64,000 nucleotides of DNA from positions 40,672 to 104,671 of the forward strand of contig JABARS010000012.1 of the NCBI GenBank assembly GCA_019187085.1, written 5' to 3'. The notes beneath the pieces were generated by a model. That model saw nothing but the letters and a program-made list of their open reading frames with translations. It was not told where the DNA came from and did no database searches. The DNA comes from Pseudorhodoplanes sp. GTDB taxonomy: Bacteria; Pseudomonadota; Alphaproteobacteria; Rhizobiales; Xanthobacteraceae. Below, in pieces: positions 25,580 to 33,125 of the stretch (position 1 is the stretch's first letter; every line of letters begins with the position of its first letter). The translations under genes and the position numbers were made by a program.

Positions 25580-25945
25580 TTATTGCCCGGTCACGGCCGG
25601 CGCCGAGGTCGCCGCCCCGCAGGAGCGCTGGTCGCCGGTAATCGCTGCGAAATAGGGATGCCAGCGCTCGCCCAGGGCCGCGAGATTGGAAATCACCTGC
25701 GCGCGCTGATCGGGGGCGAAATCGGGATTGACCTGCACCAGTTTCGAGATGCTTCGCGCCGCGAAATCCCAGACCTGCGGGTTGGCGAGTTGCGCGGCTA
25801 CATCGAAGCGGATGTTGATCAGTCTTTTCGAAATCAGATCCTCGACGTCGTCGGCGACGACGAGCGCGGCGAACACGGCGCAGATGGTGACGGTGAGGGC
25901 GAGCACGACGGTGCGGGCCGATTGATAGAGAAAGTCGATGGTCAC
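25580..25945 (-). CDS. Small single-pass membrane protein, unknown, antisense in the GTA cluster
   Basis: A 121-residue protein from GTG 25945 with GGAGA five bases upstream, the best start; the longer frame to 26116 would run over a terminator. It has one membrane helix (VVLALTVTICAVFAALVVA, about residues 12-30) and a soluble helical end (LINIRFDVAAQLANPQVWDFAA, SISKLVQVNPDFAP, QRAQVISNLAALGERWHPYF). No family was recognised. It is oriented against the fibre and lysis genes. It might regulate lysis or be a passenger. Confidence 0.65.
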   Translation of the reverse strand: MTIDFLYQSARTVVLALTVTICAVFAALVVADDVEDLISKRLINIRFDVAAQLANPQVWDFAARSISKLVQVNPDFAPDQRAQVISNLAALGERWHPYFAAITGDQRSCGAATSAPAVTGQ

Positions 25946-26051
25946 GAGAGTCTCCAGCGATGGATGACGGCGCGGCGGCCGCCGCGCGCGAACGTAGCCC
26001 ATCAAACCGGCCGGCGATAGCCGCGCCGGATTTGCAGACCATGAGCCAGCG

Positions 26052-26074
26052 GGCGCCCGGACGGCGCCTTTTTT
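26052..26074 (+). terminator. Rho-independent terminator before the lysis cassette
   Basis: GGCGCC-CGGAC-GGCGCC followed by six T and ATTGG. It stands 14 bases before ATG 26088 and can end transcription of the structural operon. The downstream TTTTTTATTGG is identical to that at 4184. Confidence 0.7.
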
Positions 26075-26087
26075 ATTGGACGCAACG

Positions 26088-26651
26088 ATGCCGGACCCTA
26101 TCCACGCTTTTGCCATCCGCGGGCTTGCCGGCGGGCCGCCGCTTTATTTCTCCGGCGGCATGGACACGCTTGCGGAGAAACTCCGGCGCACCGGCGTGGC
26201 CTGCACGGTCCACGATCATGGATCGTTTCTGCGACCCTATGGCGATGTGCCGGCGATCTGCGACCAGGCCCTGCGCGCGGCGGAGCGGGGTGCGCGTGTC
26301 GTCCTGATCGGGCATTCGATGGGCGCGGATGCGGCGCTGAAAGTAGCGACGCTGCTGGACGCGCGTCGCGTGCCGGTCCCGCTGGTCGTGTGCTTCGATC
26401 CGACCGCGTTCAAGCTCGTGTTCGGGCCGCCGCCGGTGCCCAGAAATGTCGGGCGGGCGATCTGCTTCTATCAGAACCTCACCCCGCTCGGACGCGGGCG
26501 CCTGCGCGCCGGCCCAGGCTTTTCCGGGCAGCTCGTGCAGGAAATGCACGACCGCATTCACAGCCGCATCGACGACGATCCCGTTCTGCACGCGCGCGTG
26601 TTGGCGGAAGTCGCGCGGCTGCGAAGTCAGGGAGCGGCGCGCAATCCCTGA
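26088..26651 (+). CDS. Small alpha/beta-hydrolase-like serine hydrolase in the lysis cassette
   Basis: A 187-residue protein. The nucleophile elbow VVLIGHSMGADAALKVA (Ser at about 77) follows a strand, and VVCFDPTAF offers the acidic residue; a His in EMHDRIHSR could complete the triad. There is no signal peptide. It is the first gene after a terminator and is followed by the muramidase and holin, so a role in release (lipid or envelope ester cleavage) is possible by position. Thioesterase-like or lipase-like proteins of similar size occur near GTA genes in rhizobia. The reaction is not known. Confidence 0.6.
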   Translation: MPDPIHAFAIRGLAGGPPLYFSGGMDTLAEKLRRTGVACTVHDHGSFLRPYGDVPAICDQALRAAERGARVVLIGHSMGADAALKVATLLDARRVPVPLVVCFDPTAFKLVFGPPPVPRNVGRAICFYQNLTPLGRGRLRAGPGFSGQLVQEMHDRIHSRIDDDPVLHARVLAEVARLRSQGAARNP

Positions 26652-26701
26652 ACACCGTCGCCGCCCGCGCGCGGCACTTCTTCCAACATCAGGAGCAAGA
26701 C

Positions 26702-26800
26702 ATGGAATGGCTCGGCTGGGCAATTCTGCTCGCACAAATTCTCGTTCTCGGTGCCTATCGCTACTACGCCGGCAAATGGCCACTCCGGCTCGACTTGTGA
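26702..26800 (+). CDS. 32-residue membrane peptide
   Basis: AGGAG six bases before ATG 26702 drives a 32-codon frame: one hydrophobic helix (WLGWAILLAQILVLGAY) and a short basic tail. It lies eight bases before the muramidase start. Its size and position suggest a small lysis accessory, but no family is known. Confidence 0.5.
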   Translation: MEWLGWAILLAQILVLGAYRYYAGKWPLRLDL

Positions 26801-26807
26801 GGCGGCC

Positions 26808-27578
26808 GTGGCAGCGGCGACATTCGAAGAGGCGCTCGACCGCCTTCTGGTGCACGAGGGCGGCTATTCCAACCACCCGAGTGATCCTGGCGGGCCGACC
26901 AATTTCGGCATCACCATTCACGACTATCGCAAGTATGTGAAAAGCGATGCGACGGCCGCCGATGTGCGCATGATGCAGGTCGCAACCGCGAAAGCGATCT
27001 ATCGCGAGAAATACTGGAACGTCCTGCGCTGCGACGCGCTGCCGGCCGGACTCGACTATGCCGTGTTCGATTATGGCGTCAATTCCGGCGTATTCCGTGC
27101 GGCGAAAGTCCTGCAGCGGCTCTTGTCGCTGAACGACGACGGACGGATAAGCGATGCGGTGATCGCGGCGGCGCGTGCGCGTCCCGCACGCGAGCTGATC
27201 GCGAAGCTGTGCGACGAGCGGCTCGCCTTTCTCAAGCGGCTGAAGACCTGGCCGGTCTTCGGCAGGGGATGGAGCCGGCGCGTCGCCGAGGTGAAGGCCG
27301 CCTCGCTCGCCATGTCACTTCCCATGGCGGCCGGCGCGAGCCGCAGCGCGCCCGCGGGACCGGCCCCCGCGCGCGCCGAAGTGCCGGTCGCGAAATTCGC
27401 GCGCGGCACGACGACGGCAATCGTGGTCGCCGGCGGCACCGTCGCCGCACAACAGGCGGGATCGGCCGGCTGGAGCCATGCCGGGATCGCGGCGACGCTG
27501 CTTGCGACCGCGGTCGCGGCGTGCCTGTGCTGGTTTGCATTCCAACTCTGGCGCAAGCGTCGTCAGGAGGCAGCATGA
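26808..27578 (+). CDS. GTA endolysin: GH108 N-acetylmuramidase with C-terminal membrane anchor
   Basis: A 256-residue cell-wall hydrolase. The GH108 core opens with FEEALDRLLVHEGGYSNH, in which Glu of HEGG is the catalytic acid, followed by DPGGPTNFGITIHDYR, and contains the usual DYAVFDYGVNSG and peptidoglycan-binding part (KTWPVFGRGWSRRVAEVK). After an Ala/Pro linker, the C-terminus has a membrane helix (AGIAATLLATAVAACLCWFAF) and a basic end, so it may be held in the membrane until lysis. Start GTG 26808 is preferred because homologues begin there. It would free GTA particles from the producing cell. Confidence 0.92.
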   Translation: MAAATFEEALDRLLVHEGGYSNHPSDPGGPTNFGITIHDYRKYVKSDATAADVRMMQVATAKAIYREKYWNVLRCDALPAGLDYAVFDYGVNSGVFRAAKVLQRLLSLNDDGRISDAVIAAARARPARELIAKLCDERLAFLKRLKTWPVFGRGWSRRVAEVKAASLAMSLPMAAGASRSAPAGPAPARAEVPVAKFARGTTTAIVVAGGTVAAQQAGSAGWSHAGIAATLLATAVAACLCWFAFQLWRKRRQEAA

Positions 27579-27802
27579 TCGAAAAGTTCCGGCAAAAGAT
27601 GAAAGGCTGGCGGACAATCCTGTTCGGCGGGCTGGTCGCGGCGGCCGGCACGGTCACCGATCTGCTCGATGCTCTCAAGGCAATCGACATCGCGCCGCTC
27701 CTGCCGCCCGCGCATGCGCTCAAGATCATCGCCGCGCTCGGCGTGGTGACGGTCCTGCTGCGGCTCGTCACGACCGGCCGTGTCGGCCGCAAGGATTTCT
27801 GA
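27575..27802 (+). CDS. Small two-helix membrane protein of the lysis cassette
   Basis: A 75-residue protein with AGGAGG five bases before its ATG, overlapping the muramidase stop (ATGA). Two hydrophobic segments (ILFGGLVAAAGTVTDLL and ALKIIAALGVVTVLLRLV) flank a Pro-rich turn. This is a holin-like or antiholin-like layout, and it is followed directly by the 3TM holin. Confidence 0.75.
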   Translation: MIEKFRQKMKGWRTILFGGLVAAAGTVTDLLDALKAIDIAPLLPPAHALKIIAALGVVTVLLRLVTTGRVGRKDF

Positions 27803-27803
27803 C

Positions 27804-28238
27804 ATGCTCGGTTCGATCGTGTACCGCCTGCTCGGCTGGTTCGGCGGCGACCTGTTCGCGACAATGCTGGAAAAGGTGCTGGACCATTTCCGGCGCAAGG
27901 CGAACGACGACCTCGCGCGCCTGCAGACGACGGTCGCCGCCGACACGCAGATCGCGATCGCGCATGCCAATGCCGAGCTTCAGGCCCGCAAGGTCCAGGC
28001 GCAGGTCATGCGCGCCGACCGCGGCTGGTGGGTGACGGCCTGGATCCGGCCGCTGATCGTCTACCCTTGCGTCGTGCATTTTGGCGCGATCGTTCTCGAC
28101 TCGACGTTCCTGTTCGGCTGGGGCATCGCCAGGCTGCCGGCGCCTTACGACTTCTACGAACAGGCGATCATTCTCTCGTTCTTCATCGCGCGGCCGTTCG
28201 AGAAGGCGGCGCGGGTGTTCACGGCGGGGAGAGGTTAG
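27804..28238 (+). CDS. GTA holin (3TM holin family)
   Basis: A 144-residue protein of the family described as holin of 3TMs for gene-transfer release (GTA_holin_3TM). The conserved stretch is RADRGWWVTAWIRPLIVYPC, then hydrophobic segments (VVHFGAIVLDSTFLFGWGI, YEQAIILSFFIARPFEKA). The N-terminal third is amphipathic and charged (MLEKVLDHFRRKANDDLARL). It should open the membrane so that the muramidase reaches the wall. It is the last gene of the GTA cluster. Confidence 0.9.
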   Translation: MLGSIVYRLLGWFGGDLFATMLEKVLDHFRRKANDDLARLQTTVAADTQIAIAHANAELQARKVQAQVMRADRGWWVTAWIRPLIVYPCVVHFGAIVLDSTFLFGWGIARLPAPYDFYEQAIILSFFIARPFEKAARVFTAGRG

Positions 28239-28269
28239 CGCGTTGCGGCTTCGCCAGCCCCAGCACAGG

Positions 28270-28301
28270 CTCCAGCGGGAATCATGTTTCTGATTCTGGA
28301 G
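28270..28301. terminator. Imperfect hairpin between convergent holin and hepT genes
   Basis: CTCCAG-(CGGG)-AATCA-TGTTTC-TGATT-CTGGAG, an 11-bp stem with a four-base bulge. No clear T-run on either strand. It lies in the convergent spacer and could serve as a weak stop for both directions. Confidence 0.35.
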
Positions 28302-28380
28302 TCCCGCATCCGCAAGCACAAACTCACAGCGCACGAAATCGCAGAGTGTCCTTCCGCGTCCTGCTTGCATTCAGCCGGCG

Positions 28381-28737
28381 CTACAAGCCTGCATCCTGGT
28401 CGTCGAGCATCGCGACGATCACCGCGCGAAGCTCGGTGAGGCGGACGGTGGCAATATCCCAAAGGCGCCGATCGTCTATGGATTGGTACTCGTGCCGCAG
28501 GACGTTTCCGATCCCGATAATTGCGCTCCACGGCGCGGTCGGATAACGCGCAAGAATCTACTCCGGCAACGCCTTGGCCGCTTCGGATATGATTTGGATG
28601 GCCCGCTCGGTGCTTCGCTTGAGGACATAGCTTCGGCGATACTCTTCGTATGTCGTCTCGCGCAACGCAGCCATTACGCCGTCAATTTCGTCGCGGATAT
28701 GCAGCAGGCGGATACGGGGTGCTTTGGACGCCGCCAT
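28381..28737 (-). pseudogene. hepT: HepT toxin gene with an in-frame amber stop
   Basis: The frame from ATG 28737 reads MAASKAPRIRLLHIRDEID and stays HepT-like to KALPE, then hits TAG at codon 60 (28558-28560). It continues in the same frame with ILARYPTAPWSAIIGIGNVLRHEYQSID to a natural stop at 28381-28383, 118 codons in all. The second half holds the family's RHEY core, so the catalytic part is lost in the truncated product. HepT (DUF86) is an RNase toxin kept inactive by MntA, whose gene overlaps upstream (TGATG). A single base change explains the defect. Suppression of the amber codon or a base-call error are alternatives. Confidence 0.85.
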
Positions 28738-29033
28738 CAGAAAACCCGGATGGCTTCCTGTTCCACATTCTCACGGATATACGGCGAAAGTCCGGCCCGC
28801 GTTGAATAGCCGACGTCGACGCCGACGACTTTCTGGATCGCCTCATAAGCGTGCATGTAATCCAGGAAATTGAATGCTTCGTCAGATTCCGGATCGACGA
28901 ATACGTCCACGTCGGAATCGGGCTTTGCCTCGTCGCGCGCGTGAGAGCCGAACAGATATAGTGCAGCCACTCCGACGGCCCGCAGGGCAGGTTCGGTTGT
29001 CTTCAATCTGGCAATGGCTTCGTTGCGGCGCAT
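28737..29033 (-). CDS. mntA: MntA-type nucleotidyltransferase antitoxin
   Basis: A 98-residue minimal nucleotidyltransferase. The fold signature is ALYLFGSHARDEAKPDSDVDVF, split as GSHARDEA and DSDVDVF, with the two metal-binding Asp. MntA enzymes adenylylate the partner HepT near its active site. ATG 29033 is chosen because the family starts there. A TATATT lies seven bases before it, so the mRNA may be almost leaderless. The partner gene carries a nonsense codon. Confidence 0.88.
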   Translation of the reverse strand: MRRNEAIARLKTTEPALRAVGVAALYLFGSHARDEAKPDSDVDVFVDPESDEAFNFLDYMHAYEAIQKVVGVDVGYSTRAGLSPYIRENVEQEAIRVF

Positions 29034-29287
29034 TGTTTCAATATAGCGAAACGAGGTGGCGTTTTCTACAGGATGCCTCGGATGCCGTGCGAGGCTGTTG
29101 GGTGAAGCAGGCGCGACGTGGACCAAGCGTAACGAAGTGCCGGATAGTCCTTCCGCTATTTTATTTTACTCCGGGCCGGCATGCGGGTGAATGAGCAACG
29201 AGCCTGGTAGCACAGATCGGCCGGGCTTGTGCCTGAGCCAGGAATCATCATGCTCCAGGGTCTCGCCGCAGCCGAGAGACCTTGAGC

Positions 29288-29965
29288 ATGGACGTCCGCG
29301 AAGCCGTCGCCACCCGCTATTCCTGCCGCGCCTTCCTTCCCACACCCGTTCCCGAAAGCACCGTCCGCGAGATATTGACACGCGCGGCACGCTCGCCGTC
29401 CGGCGGCAACATGCAGCCCTGGCGGGTCGACGTTCTTGCCGGCGCGCGTCTCGAAGCGCTCAAGGCGCTGCTGCGTCCGCGCATGGATGAACTGCCGAAA
29501 GGCGAGGGCACGGAATATCCGATCTTCCCCAAGGACATGTCCGATCCCTACCGGCAGCGGCGTTTCTCGGTCGGAGAACAGCTCTATCGCTCGATCGGCA
29601 TACCGCGCGAGGACAAGCCGGCGCGCTATCGCCAGTACGCCCGCAACTTCGAATTTTTCGGCGCGCCGGTCGGGCTGTTCATATCGATCGACCGCTCCCT
29701 GGTGCTCGGCCAATGGGTCGATCTCGGCAGCTTCATCCAGACCGTCATGCTGCTCGCCCGCGACTGTGGACTGCATACCTGTCCGCAGGAGGCCTGGGCC
29801 ACCTTCCACCGCACCGTCGCCGCGTTCCTTCCCCTGCCGTCGACCATGATGCTGTTCTGCGGAATGGCGCTCGGCCATGCCGACGATTCGGCGCCGATCA
29901 ATTCGTGGCGCACGCCGCGCGAACCGCTTGAAGCGTTTGCGAATTTTTCTGGATTCAGCGCCTGA
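29288..29965 (+). CDS. Nitroreductase-family FMN enzyme
   Basis: A 225-residue flavoprotein-like oxidoreductase. It starts MDVREAVATRYSCRAFLPTPV and has RAARSPSGGNMQPW, the FMN phosphate-binding motif, then LGQWVDLGSFIQTVMLLARDCGLHTCPQEAW and a final FCGMALGHAD. These enzymes reduce nitro groups or quinones with NAD(P)H. It stands alone between the toxin-antitoxin remnant and a regulatory operon. The substrate is unknown. Confidence 0.93.
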   Translation: MDVREAVATRYSCRAFLPTPVPESTVREILTRAARSPSGGNMQPWRVDVLAGARLEALKALLRPRMDELPKGEGTEYPIFPKDMSDPYRQRRFSVGEQLYRSIGIPREDKPARYRQYARNFEFFGAPVGLFISIDRSLVLGQWVDLGSFIQTVMLLARDCGLHTCPQEAWATFHRTVAAFLPLPSTMMLFCGMALGHADDSAPINSWRTPREPLEAFANFSGFSA

Positions 29966-30008
29966 CGGCCGCACAAGCGCTGCAATTCCGGGGAAGAAAT
30001 GCTATCCG

Positions 30009-30332
30009 ATGTCGATGCGCCCGGTGAATCGCTTTCTCGCCATCGCCGCCCTGGTTGTCGTCAGCGCGAGCGCGACGGCGCCGCTGGCGGCGGCCGAGCT
30101 TTCCAACTGTCTGAACAAGCAGCAGCAGGCGGCGATCCTGGCCAGCGGCAAGGTGGTGACCCTTTCGCACGCGATTGCGGCCGCGCGCGCCCGCAAGGGG
30201 GACGTCGTCCGTGCCAGCCTTTGTCAACGGTCCGGCGGCCTCGTCTATGTGCTGACACTGCTGCGCCGTGATGGCAAAGTGGTGCGGATGACCGTCGATG
30301 CGCAATCCGGACGATTGGCCGGGGGTCGTTAA
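30009..30332 (+). CDS. Periplasmic PepSY-like small protein upstream of a two-component system
   Basis: A 107-residue protein with a Sec signal (FLAIAALVVVSASATAPLAAA, cut before ELSNC). The mature part (NKQQQAAILASGKVVTLSHAI to YVLTLLRRDGKVVRMTVDAQSG) is PepSY-like, and ends nine bases before the SD of the response regulator. In rhizobia a small periplasmic protein, FeuN, is encoded just before feuPQ and restrains the kinase; this one holds the same place. That assignment is an inference from position and size. Confidence 0.7.
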   Translation: MSMRPVNRFLAIAALVVVSASATAPLAAAELSNCLNKQQQAAILASGKVVTLSHAIAAARARKGDVVRASLCQRSGGLVYVLTLLRRDGKVVRMTVDAQSGRLAGGR

Positions 30333-30346
30333 AGGAGGACTGCCTC

Positions 30347-31018
30347 TTGCGTCTCCTCGTCGTCGAGGATGATCCCGATCTCAACCGCCAGCTTGCGACC
30401 GCTCTGACCGACGCCGGCTATGTCGTCGACCGGGCGTTCGATGGCGAGGAGGGGCATTATCTGGGCGAGACTGAGCCCTACGACGCGGTCATTCTCGATA
30501 TCGGCCTGCCGAAGATGGACGGCATCACCGTGCTCGAATCCTGGCGCCGCGCCGGTCGGGCGATGCCCGTTCTCTTGTTGACCGCGCGCGACCGCTGGAG
30601 CGACAAGGTGCGCGGCTTCGACGCCGGCGCCGACGACTACGTGCCCAAGCCCTTTCATCTCGAGGAGGTGCTGGCCCGGGTCCGCGCCCTGCTGCGCCGC
30701 TCTGCCGGCCATGCCAAGAGCGAGTTCAATTGCGGTCCGGTCCGCCTCGACACCCGCACCGGACGGGTCAGCGTCGGCGGCACGCCGGTCAAGCTGACGA
30801 GCCACGAATACCGGCTGCTGTCCTATCTGATGCATCATGCCGGCCGCGTGGTCTCGCGCACCGAACTCGTCGAGCATCTCTACGATCAGGACTTCGACCG
30901 CGATTCCAACACGATCGAGGTTTTTGTCGGCCGCATCCGCAAGAAGCTCGGCGTCGAGATCATCCAGACGGTCCGCGGCCTCGGCTATCTTCTGACCCCA
31001 CCGAGCGATGCGCGCTAA
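30347..31018 (+). CDS. OmpR-family response regulator (PhoP/FeuP-like)
   Basis: A 223-residue two-domain regulator. Receiver domain 1-115: acidic pocket in VEDD, phosphorylation Asp in VILDIGLPKMDG (about 51), and KPF. Winged-helix domain about 128-218 with TSHEYRLLSYLMHHAGRVVSR and QTVRGLGYLL. Start is TTG 30347, supported by a perfect AAAGGAGG eight bases upstream. The 3' end overlaps the kinase gene by 11 bases. Confidence 0.93.
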   Translation: MRLLVVEDDPDLNRQLATALTDAGYVVDRAFDGEEGHYLGETEPYDAVILDIGLPKMDGITVLESWRRAGRAMPVLLLTARDRWSDKVRGFDAGADDYVPKPFHLEEVLARVRALLRRSAGHAKSEFNCGPVRLDTRTGRVSVGGTPVKLTSHEYRLLSYLMHHAGRVVSRTELVEHLYDQDFDRDSNTIEVFVGRIRKKLGVEIIQTVRGLGYLLTPPSDAR

Positions 31019-32375
31019 TTCGCTGGCGTTCCGCCTGTTTCTGTCGGCGACGCTCCTGACCGTCGTCATCCTGGTCATTGCCGGCTTCGTTCTGTCCTCG
31101 GTCTACCGGCAGGCGGTGGAACGCGCCTTCGACGGACGGCTGGGCGTCTATCTGCGCACGCTCGTCGCCGATGTCGCAACGCCGGAAGAGGCGGCCGAGA
31201 AATTTCCGCAATCGGTCAGCGAGCCGCTGTTCGAACTGCCGCTGTCGGGCTGGTACTGGCAGGTGACGCGCCTGGACAGCGGCAGGCCGGAGGTGCGGGC
31301 CTCGCGTTCCCTGTGGGACGGCGGATTGCCGCGCCTGTCCACGAGCATCCCGACCTCGGCGACCGGCATCCGGCAAGGCTATGTGAACGGACCCGAGGAG
31401 CAGAAGCTGCGGGTGGTCGAGCGCAATATCGAGCTCGGCGAGGAAGGCAATTTCCTCGTGGCGGTCGCCGGCGACGCCGCCGAAATCGAGGAGGAAACAC
31501 GCGCCTTCGATCGCGCGCTGCAGACGACGTTCGGCATCCTCGCCCTCGTTCTCCTCCTCTCGACGCTGTTTCAGGTGCGCTTCGGCCTTGCGCCACTCAA
31601 GCGCATCTCCGCGCAGCTTGCCGCCATCCGTGCCGGGCGGGCGGAGCGGCTGGAAGGAAAATTCCCGGTCGAGATCGCCTCCCTTGCCGGCGAGACCAAT
31701 GCCCTGATCGACGCCAACCGCGAGATTGTCGAACGCGCGCGCACGCATGTCGGCAATCTTGCGCACGCCCTGAAGACGCCGATCTCGGTGATGATGAACG
31801 AGGCGTCTGCCCGCAGCGAGGATCCGCTCGCCGCCAAGGTGCTCGAACAGACCGACATCATGCGCCACCAGGTCGCGCGCCACCTTGAGCGCGCGCGGCT
31901 CGCCGCCCGCGTCACCGTGGTCGGCAGCGTGACCGACGTCTATCCGGTGGTGCATGCGCTCGCCCGCACGATGGAGAAAACCCATCACGACAAGCCGCTG
32001 TCGATCCGGATCGACGTACCGGAGCAGGGCCGTTTCCGCGGCGAACGCCAGGACCTGGAGGAAATGGTCGGCAATCTGGTCGACAATGCCTGCAAGTGGG
32101 CGCAGTCGCGGGTTTCGATCGAGGTCAGCTACGAATGGACCGAGCCGGTGCGGCATATGGTGCGCATCGTCGTCGACGACGACGGGCGCGGCCTCACACC
32201 GTCCGAGCGCGAGCAGGTGGCGCAGCGCGGAAGGCGGCTCGACGAGACCAAACCCGGCTCCGGCCTCGGCCTGTCGATCGTCGTCGAGCTTGCGGCGCTC
32301 TATGGCGGCAGCCTGACGCTCGGTGCCGCGCCGATCGGTGGCCTGCGCGCGGAACTGCTGCTGCCGGCGACCTGA
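31008..32375 (+). CDS. Membrane sensor histidine kinase (PhoQ/FeuQ-like)
   Basis: A 455-residue kinase with two membrane segments (about 8-28 and 173-190) around a periplasmic sensor domain of about 145 residues (LVADVATPEEAAEKFPQS, WYWQVTRLDSGRPEV), as in PhoQ. The cytoplasmic part has a HAMP-like stretch, His in NLAHALKTPISVMMNEAS and ATP-lid motifs NLVDNACKWA, VVDDDGRG and GSGLGLSI. It phosphorylates the regulator encoded just upstream. The small periplasmic protein of the operon may act on its sensor domain. Confidence 0.93.
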   Translation: MRANSLAFRLFLSATLLTVVILVIAGFVLSSVYRQAVERAFDGRLGVYLRTLVADVATPEEAAEKFPQSVSEPLFELPLSGWYWQVTRLDSGRPEVRASRSLWDGGLPRLSTSIPTSATGIRQGYVNGPEEQKLRVVERNIELGEEGNFLVAVAGDAAEIEEETRAFDRALQTTFGILALVLLLSTLFQVRFGLAPLKRISAQLAAIRAGRAERLEGKFPVEIASLAGETNALIDANREIVERARTHVGNLAHALKTPISVMMNEASARSEDPLAAKVLEQTDIMRHQVARHLERARLAARVTVVGSVTDVYPVVHALARTMEKTHHDKPLSIRIDVPEQGRFRGERQDLEEMVGNLVDNACKWAQSRVSIEVSYEWTEPVRHMVRIVVDDDGRGLTPSEREQVAQRGRRLDETKPGSGLGLSIVVELAALYGGSLTLGAAPIGGLRAELLLPAT

Positions 32376-32418
32376 CAGAGATTTGCCGCATTCGCACGTG
32401 CTAGCTCTCCGGCGCTGC

Positions 32419-32452
32419 GAAATTGCGGAAGTCACGAAATTGCGGAAGTCAC
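32419..32452 (+). repeat. Perfect tandem 17-bp repeat upstream of the lipoprotein gene
   Basis: GAAATTGCGGAAGTCAC occurs twice head to tail with no gap, ending 11 bases before the lipoprotein ATG. It may be a simple duplication in the leader or a double protein-binding site. Confidence 0.7.
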
Positions 32453-32463
32453 AAGGGGCTGAC

Positions 32464-32949
32464 ATGCGTTCCACAGGATTTGCCACCCTCCTGCTCGCGG
32501 CCGCCATGCTGGGCGGCTGCGCCGGCGATCCCAATACCGGGGCCGGCCCGCGCGAAAATACCGGCACGCTGGTCGGCGCACTCGCAGGCGCCGCCATCGG
32601 CTCGCAGATCGGCGGCGGGACCGGGGAGCGGGTGGCCGCCGGCGTCGCCGGCGCGCTCATCGGCGGCATGATCGGCAACCGTATCGGGGCGGCGATGGAC
32701 GACGAGGACAAGCGCCGCGCCTATGAGGCCCAGATGGCCGCGCTCGAAAGCGGCCCCTCGGGCGCGCCGGTTGCCTGGCGCAACCCGGATTCGGGGCGCT
32801 ACGGCTCGGTCGTTCCGGGGCCTGCCTATGACCGCCGCGGCGCCAAATGCCGCGATTTCACTCACACGATCTATATCGATGGCCGCCCGCAGACCGCGCG
32901 CGGGATCGCCTGCCGCAACCCGGACGGGACCTGGACCCCGGCGGGTTAA
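32464..32949 (+). CDS. Glycine-zipper 2TM outer-membrane lipoprotein (17-kDa antigen-like)
   Basis: A 161-residue lipoprotein: signal with lipobox LGGC (Cys19). It has a double glycine zipper (TLVGALAGAAIGSQIGGG and GVAGALIGGMIGNRIG) that spans the membrane, then a soluble end with RDFTHTIYIDGRPQTARGIAC. This resembles the rickettsial 17-kDa antigen and Lpp0805 groups. It probably sits in the outer membrane; the function is structural or unknown. ATG 32464 has AAGGGG in front. Confidence 0.85.
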   Translation: MRSTGFATLLLAAAMLGGCAGDPNTGAGPRENTGTLVGALAGAAIGSQIGGGTGERVAAGVAGALIGGMIGNRIGAAMDDEDKRRAYEAQMAALESGPSGAPVAWRNPDSGRYGSVVPGPAYDRRGAKCRDFTHTIYIDGRPQTARGIACRNPDGTWTPAG

Positions 32950-33125
32950 CTTTTCCCGCCGCCCGAGGCTGAAGCGGGACGACTTTTCCCTTCGAAACGC
33001 CGCCCCCGCCGGCTTTTCCCGAAGCAGGATCTCCACTTTTGGGGATCATGCCTCAGCCTTACCGGTTCTTAACGCCCGTTGCGCTAATCAGGCCATTCTA
33101 GGTCCATGAGTGAGTGGGTAACGGA

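Noticed and set aside
4091..28238. Interpretation as an ordinary prophage
   Set aside because: No integrase, repressor, replication genes or attachment repeats were seen, and gene order and sizes match GTA clusters, including the short tape measure.
29999..30271. Overlapping frame in front of the response regulator
   Set aside because: The frame from 30009 gives a clean signal peptide and ends close to the regulator; the other one gives no recognisable protein.
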